Shown here one piece after another: positions 59,766 through 64,000 of a stretch of 64,000 nt of DNA. The stretch's first letter is position 1. The number at the start of each line of letters is the position of its first letter. The stretch lies in the NCBI GenBank assembly GCA_030144965.1, contig JAMPUU010000007.1, forward strand, positions 1 through 64,000, given 5' to 3'. The position numbers were made by a program, and so were the translations under genes. Origin of the DNA: Nitrospira sp. BO4 (GTDB lineage Bacteria > Nitrospirota > Nitrospiria > Nitrospirales > Nitrospiraceae). The notes under the pieces were generated by a model. It was not told the DNA's origin. It saw only the letters and a program-made list of their open reading frames with translations, and searched no databases.

Positions 59766-61826
59766 TCAAAGGGCCTCACGCCGGAGCTTCAGGTGACGAA
59801 GCAACTGCGCATTCGCCGCCACAATGATGGTGGACACGCTCATCGCGACAGCACCCACACTCATTGGAAGATCGAATCCCCAGTGGACGAACAGTCCCCC
59901 GGCGACCGGGATAGCGACCAAATTGTATGCGGTCGCCCAGATGAGATTTTGGACCATCTTCCGGTAGGTCGCACGAGAGAGCTCGATGGCTCCCACCACG
60001 TCGCGCGGATCGCTCCGCACGAGCACGATTCCCGCGGATTCAATCGCAACATCCGTTCCCGCGCCAATCGCAATTCCGACATTGGCGGTGGCCAATGCTG
60101 GGGCATCGTTCACGCCGTCTCCCACCATGGCGACCCACTTGCCCCCCGCTTGAAACCGTTTGACTGCCGCAGCTTTGTCGCCGGGGAGCACCTCAGCTGC
60201 GACCTCATCGATCGCGAGGCGCCGGGCGACAGACTCCGCCACGGGTTTTGAATCTCCCGTGATCATCGCGACTCGGATACCCAACCGATGCAGGTCGGTG
60301 ACGGCTTCAAGGGACTCGGGCCGGATCTCGTCTTCTACAGCAAGCGCACCGAGCAGTCGTCCTTCGGCGACGACATACAGGACGGTCCTTCCTTCTGACG
60401 CCCAGGCGCTCGTCACCTTCTCAACCTCTGGAGCCACCGTGGCCGTGGCCTCGGCCAACAGACGTGGTCCGCCGACAACAATGCTCTTGCCATCCACCAT
60501 GGCCCGAGCCCCTCGGCCCGCCAGCGCCTCAAAGTTGGCCGCTGGCAATTGGCGCACGCCTCTGCGTGTGGCTTCTTCGACGATCGCGCTGGCCAGGGGG
60601 TGTTCGGAGTTGACCTCGACCGCAGCGGCAAGCGCCAGCAATTCGGACTCCGACGTGCCAGGCACTGCTGCAATTCCGGTTACTGCGGGAGCGCCGCGGG
60701 TCAGCGTGCCGGTTTTATCGAATATCACCATGTCCAACAGGCGAGCCCGTTCGAGGGCCAGTCTGTCCTTCACGAGCAGACCATTCCGCGCCCCGAGTGA
60801 CGTAGAGATGGCAATCACCAGCGGAATGGCGAGCCCCAATGCGTGGGGGCAGGCAATGATGAGGACGGTGGCCGTCCTGATCAAGGCGTGTTGGATGTCC
60901 CCCAACAACCACCAGTAGGTGAACGTGATCGCGCCGGAGGCGACGGCCACGTAAAAAAGAATGGCGGCGGCACGGTCGGCAAGGGCTTGCGTGCGAGAGG
61001 TCGACGCTTGGGCGGCGGCCACCAGCCGCATGATGCCGGAGAGCGCGGTCTGCTCGCCGACTGCGGTCACGCGGACGCGCAGGCTGCCCCCGCCGGCGAC
61101 CGTTCCCGCAATCACGGTCGCACCCGGTCCCTTCGAGACCGTTTTCGACTCGCCCGTGATCATCGACTCATCCACATCGGCGGCGCCTTCAATGACGGCG
61201 CCATCCGCCGGAACGCGGGTTCCCGGCCGGACCAGGACCACGTCATCCAGGTGCAATTCCGATAAGGGCACCGTGTGGACTTCCGCGCCGGTGACACGCT
61301 CAGCCGTGTCTGGCAGCAACGCGGCGAGGGCGGTGAGCGCGCCGCGAGCTTGGGCAATCGCTCGCATTTCGAGCCAGTGGCCCAAGACCATAATCGTGAT
61401 CAACGAGGCGAGTTCCCACCACACTTCGATCTCGAAACGGCCCAATGTCGCAGCCAGCGACGTCCCGAACGCGACGATGATCGCCAAGCTGATGAGCGTC
61501 ATCATGCCCGGCTTGCGGTCGGCCAGCTCACCCTGGGCTCCCCGCACGAACACGAGGCCGCCGTACAGGAACACGGCGGTTCCAAAAATGGCGGGAATCA
61601 AGGTAGAGCCAGGGAACGAGGGCGCCGTGTACCCGAGCCAGTGCTGGACCTCCGGCGACCAGACGACCGTGGGAATGGTGAGGGCAAAACTCAACCAGAA
61701 TTTGTCGCGAAACATCGCCACGGAATGGCCCGCGTGGCGGTCGTGGCTCCGATGGTCGTGCGACATCGTGTGACCAGGGAGTGGTTCCGAGGTCTGTCCG
61801 TGATCGTTATGTGTCATACGGTCCAT
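59766..61826 (-). CDS. copB: P1B-type copper-transporting ATPase (CPH class)
   Basis: This 686-residue P-type ATPase has the metal-binding CPH motif (about 326-328) in the sixth membrane helix, TGES (about 224-227), the phosphorylated DKTGTLT (about 370-376), a GDGVNDAPA hinge, and conserved Tyr-Asn and Met-Ser-x-Ser-Thr in the last two helices. CPH, rather than CPC, places it in the P1B-3 (CopB-like) group, which exports Cu. The N-terminus is His-rich (HDHRSHDRHAGH) instead of carrying a CxxC domain. It sits in the inner membrane. GGAG precedes the ATG. It lies downstream of the outer-membrane CopB and CopA genes, on the same strand. The symbol follows the Enterococcus ATPase naming. Confidence 0.9.
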   Translation of the reverse strand: MDRMTHNDHGQTSEPLPGHTMSHDHRSHDRHAGHSVAMFRDKFWLSFALTIPTVVWSPEVQHWLGYTAPSFPGSTLIPAIFGTAVFLYGGLVFVRGAQGELADRKPGMMTLISLAIIVAFGTSLAATLGRFEIEVWWELASLITIMVLGHWLEMRAIAQARGALTALAALLPDTAERVTGAEVHTVPLSELHLDDVVLVRPGTRVPADGAVIEGAADVDESMITGESKTVSKGPGATVIAGTVAGGGSLRVRVTAVGEQTALSGIMRLVAAAQASTSRTQALADRAAAILFYVAVASGAITFTYWWLLGDIQHALIRTATVLIIACPHALGLAIPLVIAISTSLGARNGLLVKDRLALERARLLDMVIFDKTGTLTRGAPAVTGIAAVPGTSESELLALAAAVEVNSEHPLASAIVEEATRRGVRQLPAANFEALAGRGARAMVDGKSIVVGGPRLLAEATATVAPEVEKVTSAWASEGRTVLYVVAEGRLLGALAVEDEIRPESLEAVTDLHRLGIRVAMITGDSKPVAESVARRLAIDEVAAEVLPGDKAAAVKRFQAGGKWVAMVGDGVNDAPALATANVGIAIGAGTDVAIESAGIVLVRSDPRDVVGAIELSRATYRKMVQNLIWATAYNLVAIPVAGGLFVHWGFDLPMSVGAVAMSVSTIIVAANAQLLRHLKLRREAL

Positions 61827-62067
61827 ATTGAACTCCGATCGTTCTCAATGGCAGCTCCTTTTCCCTCGAGCCCAGCGAGTTTCATTCAACCTTGAGAAAC
61901 CATCCAGACCCTGCTCTCCTGGAGGACAGACTGCTTCAATTCCCTCAGCCAGATAGCTGGATCGAGGGGCAGAGGGCGGGAGTCAGGATGTCCATTTTGC
62001 CTTTCGACCCCCGGCCATATGCTTTCCATCGCATCCTTTGTCTACATCACAGTAGACTCAGCACAGG

Positions 62068-63015
62068 TCAAAACCACGCCCGCAGGCCCACGACGAAACG
62101 AATCTGACTCGGGTTACCCCCGTCTAGGCGCACGAGGGTAGCAGTTTCGCCAAAGCTCCTGTCGAGGGAGACGCCGATATAGGGGGCCACCTCCCGTCGG
62201 ATTTCATAGCGCAACCGAAACCCCAATTCGATATTGTTGAGACCCGAACCGGTCGTGAATTTCTCGACTCGTTGTACAGCGCCGTTGGTCTCGAAGCGGG
62301 TCTGAAGAATCAGTCGCTCGGTGAATAACAGGTCTTTGGTCAATGAGAGGCGGCCGGACATCTTGCCGTTCTGATCGACGAACAACGCGGTCTCCACTTC
62401 ATAGTTGTAGGGCACCAGCCCTTCGATCCCGATCACCGTCTGCCCGCGCGTCACGTTGGCTCCACGGAAGGACTGCGTTTCAACGCGGCCGCCTACTTGA
62501 AAGTCATAATACTTCTGAATGAACCGTCCATAGAGCAACTGGAAATCTACATCGTAGTCCGCTTTGAAGGCGGTCCCACGCTGCCCTTCGCTTTTGAACC
62601 AGACTCGATTGTAGTCCCCGCCGTACCAGCCTTCCATGTCCCATCGATAGTCACTGCTATTATTTTGTGTCCCCCCTGTGCTTGGGCGGTATTCGAGGAC
62701 GTCGAAGAGAGTGAAGAGACGGTTCTCCTGGTCGTTGACGGGAGCAGGCCAGTCCTGTTGCGGCAATACATTCGGTCGCGTCCGATCCCGTCCGGTGGAA
62801 GCGTTGCTGCTCAGCGATTCACTCGTAGCGGTGAAACGGCGAGGAGTCTTTGAAGAGGTGTTATCGGTCCCTTCTGACCACGTTACATGGGGGGAGGGGC
62901 CGAAGGTCGATTGCGCCCCGACGCCTCTTGCGCCGATGCCTTGGCCCACTAAGCAGAGCAGAAACACGGCGAGGAAGCTCGCAGACAATCTGCCAGGAGG
63001 ACATGGTCCGGTCAC
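62068..63015 (-). CDS. copB: Copper resistance outer-membrane protein CopB
   Basis: This 315-residue protein is called from GTG 63015, which overlaps the CopA stop (GTGA) and is followed by a signal-like hydrophobic stretch (about 9-29); a longer frame runs into copA. The barrel domain (about 95-315) has the CopB pattern: DVLEYRP, WDMEGWYGGDYNRVWFKSEG, YDFQVGGRVETQ, and a C-terminal aromatic end (LRAWF). It helps sequester or export copper at the outer membrane with CopA. The usual Met-rich N-terminal region is short here. Confidence 0.88.
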   Translation of the reverse strand: MTGPCPPGRLSASFLAVFLLCLVGQGIGARGVGAQSTFGPSPHVTWSEGTDNTSSKTPRRFTATSESLSSNASTGRDRTRPNVLPQQDWPAPVNDQENRLFTLFDVLEYRPSTGGTQNNSSDYRWDMEGWYGGDYNRVWFKSEGQRGTAFKADYDVDFQLLYGRFIQKYYDFQVGGRVETQSFRGANVTRGQTVIGIEGLVPYNYEVETALFVDQNGKMSGRLSLTKDLLFTERLILQTRFETNGAVQRVEKFTTGSGLNNIELGFRLRYEIRREVAPYIGVSLDRSFGETATLVRLDGGNPSQIRFVVGLRAWF

Positions 63016-64000
63016 TCTGCCACCTCGACGACGCGGAACATCCCGGCCTCCATATGAAGCAGCAGATGACAATGAAACGCCCAGCGTCCCGATGCGTCCG
63101 CGCTGATGGCGACGGACAGCCGCTCGGCCGGCTTCACGATGACCGTATGTTTTCGCGGAAGATACGCTCCGGCGCCGTTTTCCAGGTGCATCCACATGCC
63201 ATGCAAATGGAGCGGATGCTCCATCATGGTATCGTTCACGAAGGTCAAGCGCACCCGCTCGCCGTAGCGAAAGCGAATCGGCTCTTTTGCGTCCGAATAC
63301 TTCTTGCCGTCGAAGGACCACATGTAGCGCGCCATGTGGCCCGTGAGGTGGAGCTCAATCTCGCGCTCCGGCTCCCGTTGGTCCGGATAGGGCGCAAGGC
63401 TTTTCAAATCGGTGTAAAGCAGCACCCGCCGCGCACTGTCTTCCAGTCCTCTTCCGGGTTCATTCATACGGTTCTGCGAATATTCGGCCACGGTTTGATT
63501 GCCGGTACCGTGATCGTCGGGGCCATGTTTGACCGGCTCAACGCCGGGAATTTTCGAGCGGTGCTGATCGCTCGCGCCCAGGTCCTCCATGCCCGGCATG
63601 TTCTTCATTCCAGGACCGTGCTGACTATGCTCTATGTTCTGCTGCCTCTTCTGATCACCGTCGGAGTGCTTCATGCTCGGCATGTCGCCAGCCGTAGCCA
63701 GGCCAGGCATCGTCATGCCATTGCCATTCGGGTTCTTCTTCATGCCTGGCATGTCCATGCCCTCCATCTCCATACCTGCCATGTTCATGCCCATGTCCGT
63801 CATCGTGCGGAGCGGTCTGGGCCGGCGTGCAGGGATCTCCCCACTCATGCCCGCGCTTGTCGCGAGGGTGCCGCGCGCGTAGCCGCTGCGGTCCATCGTC
63901 TCCGCAAAGATGGTGTAGGCGCGATCCTCGACGGGTTCGACGATCACATCGTAGGTTTCCGCCGGGCCCATGCGAATCTCATCCACCACGACGGGTTGCA
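63012..64000 (-). CDS. copA: Multicopper oxidase CopA (partial, 5' end beyond window)
   Basis: The frame is open to the window edge, so the N-terminal cupredoxin domains lie outside. Visible: a Met-rich, repetitive linker (MNMAGMEMEGMDMPGM and similar, about residues 68-130 of the visible part), the HPLHLHGMWMH type-3/type-1 copper motif (near 248-258) and the HCHLLLHMEAGMF motif close to the C-terminus. CopA oxidises or binds Cu(I) in the periplasm. It overlaps copB by 4 nt, so the two are translated together. Confidence 0.92.
   Translation of the reverse strand, partial: QPVVVDEIRMGPAETYDVIVEPVEDRAYTIFAETMDRSGYARGTLATSAGMSGEIPARRPRPLRTMTDMGMNMAGMEMEGMDMPGMKKNPNGNGMTMPGLATAGDMPSMKHSDGDQKRQQNIEHSQHGPGMKNMPGMEDLGASDQHRSKIPGVEPVKHGPDDHGTGNQTVAEYSQNRMNEPGRGLEDSARRVLLYTDLKSLAPYPDQREPEREIELHLTGHMARYMWSFDGKKYSDAKEPIRFRYGERVRLTFVNDTMMEHPLHLHGMWMHLENGAGAYLPRKHTVIVKPAERLSVAISADASGRWAFHCHLLLHMEAGMFRVVEVAE

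Noticed and set aside
1-64000. CRISPR array
   Set aside because: No regularly spaced direct repeats of 24-40 bases with unique spacers were seen; the repeats found are short hairpins or duplicated leaders.

Overview
The window is from a Gram-negative (diderm) bacterium of moderately high GC. Evidence for an outer membrane includes a large porin, a CopB-type outer-membrane protein and two lipoproteins. The gene content would fit Nitrospira or a relative, but that is an inference and no marker gene here proves it. No rRNA, convincing tRNA or CRISPR array was seen. Most of the window (about 5.1-52.1 kb) looks like a large plasmid, or an integrated plasmid-like or phage-like element. It holds dozens of small, tightly packed genes, almost all on the + strand and many of unknown function. 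Among them are four SSB-like proteins, two helicases, a cytosine methyltransferase and an actin-like partition cassette. Flanking this are a less GC-rich defence/cassette region on the left and a degraded metal-resistance region on the right.

Layout. 1-4.5 kb: two adjacent genes with HEPN-type R-x4-H motifs (the second ApeA-like, an abortive-infection family), then a DUF3800 gene followed by an attC-like integron site. 5.1-23.6 kb: the element's left arm, with a SNF2-type helicase carrying two zinc ribbons, a C5-cytosine methyltransferase, three SSB-like proteins, a 3'-phosphatase (PNKP/HAD type) and many unknown small proteins. 23.6-26.8 kb: a block mostly on the minus strand, behind two strong hairpins, headed by a zinc-ribbon protein that looks like a diverged paralogue of the one at 21.5 kb. 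27.3-32.1 kb: an SF1 helicase and downstream genes including a Cx5R phosphatase-like protein. 32.3-34.7 kb: a cation/Ca2+ exchanger and NhaA, with different codon use, probably cargo. 35-47 kb: the right arm, with SLOG, receiver, macro-domain, RadC/JAB, RNase H, lytic transglycosylase, a fourth SSB and small membrane proteins, peppered with short intergenic hairpins. 47.5-50.2 kb: four minus-strand genes including a YdjM-like membrane protein. 50.7-52.1 kb: a ParM-like actin and a probable adaptor.

52.2-64 kb looks like a decaying chromosomal or genomic-island segment. It has a frameshifted outer-membrane protein, a broken IS3 transposase, a second IS3 remnant, a truncated ApbE, a frameshifted Com-like zinc finger, a porin, lipoproteins, and a copper-resistance cluster (P1B ATPase with CPH motif, CopB, CopA).

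How the parts may work together. The element appears to carry DNA-processing functions (helicases, SSBs, RNase H, end-repair phosphatase), self-modification (methyltransferase), segregation (ParM-like) and vestiges of conjugation (TraB-like periplasmic domain, lytic transglycosylase). The most distinctive signal is a dispersed bipartite sequence, TTCTCCCCA - about 9 nt - CGTAATACC, found before at least seven gene clusters of the element, including those starting with the SNF2 helicase, an SSB, the receiver genes and the ParM gene. It looks like an element-specific promoter or operator regulon. A second unusual signal is that 11 element proteins end in Ala-Ala.
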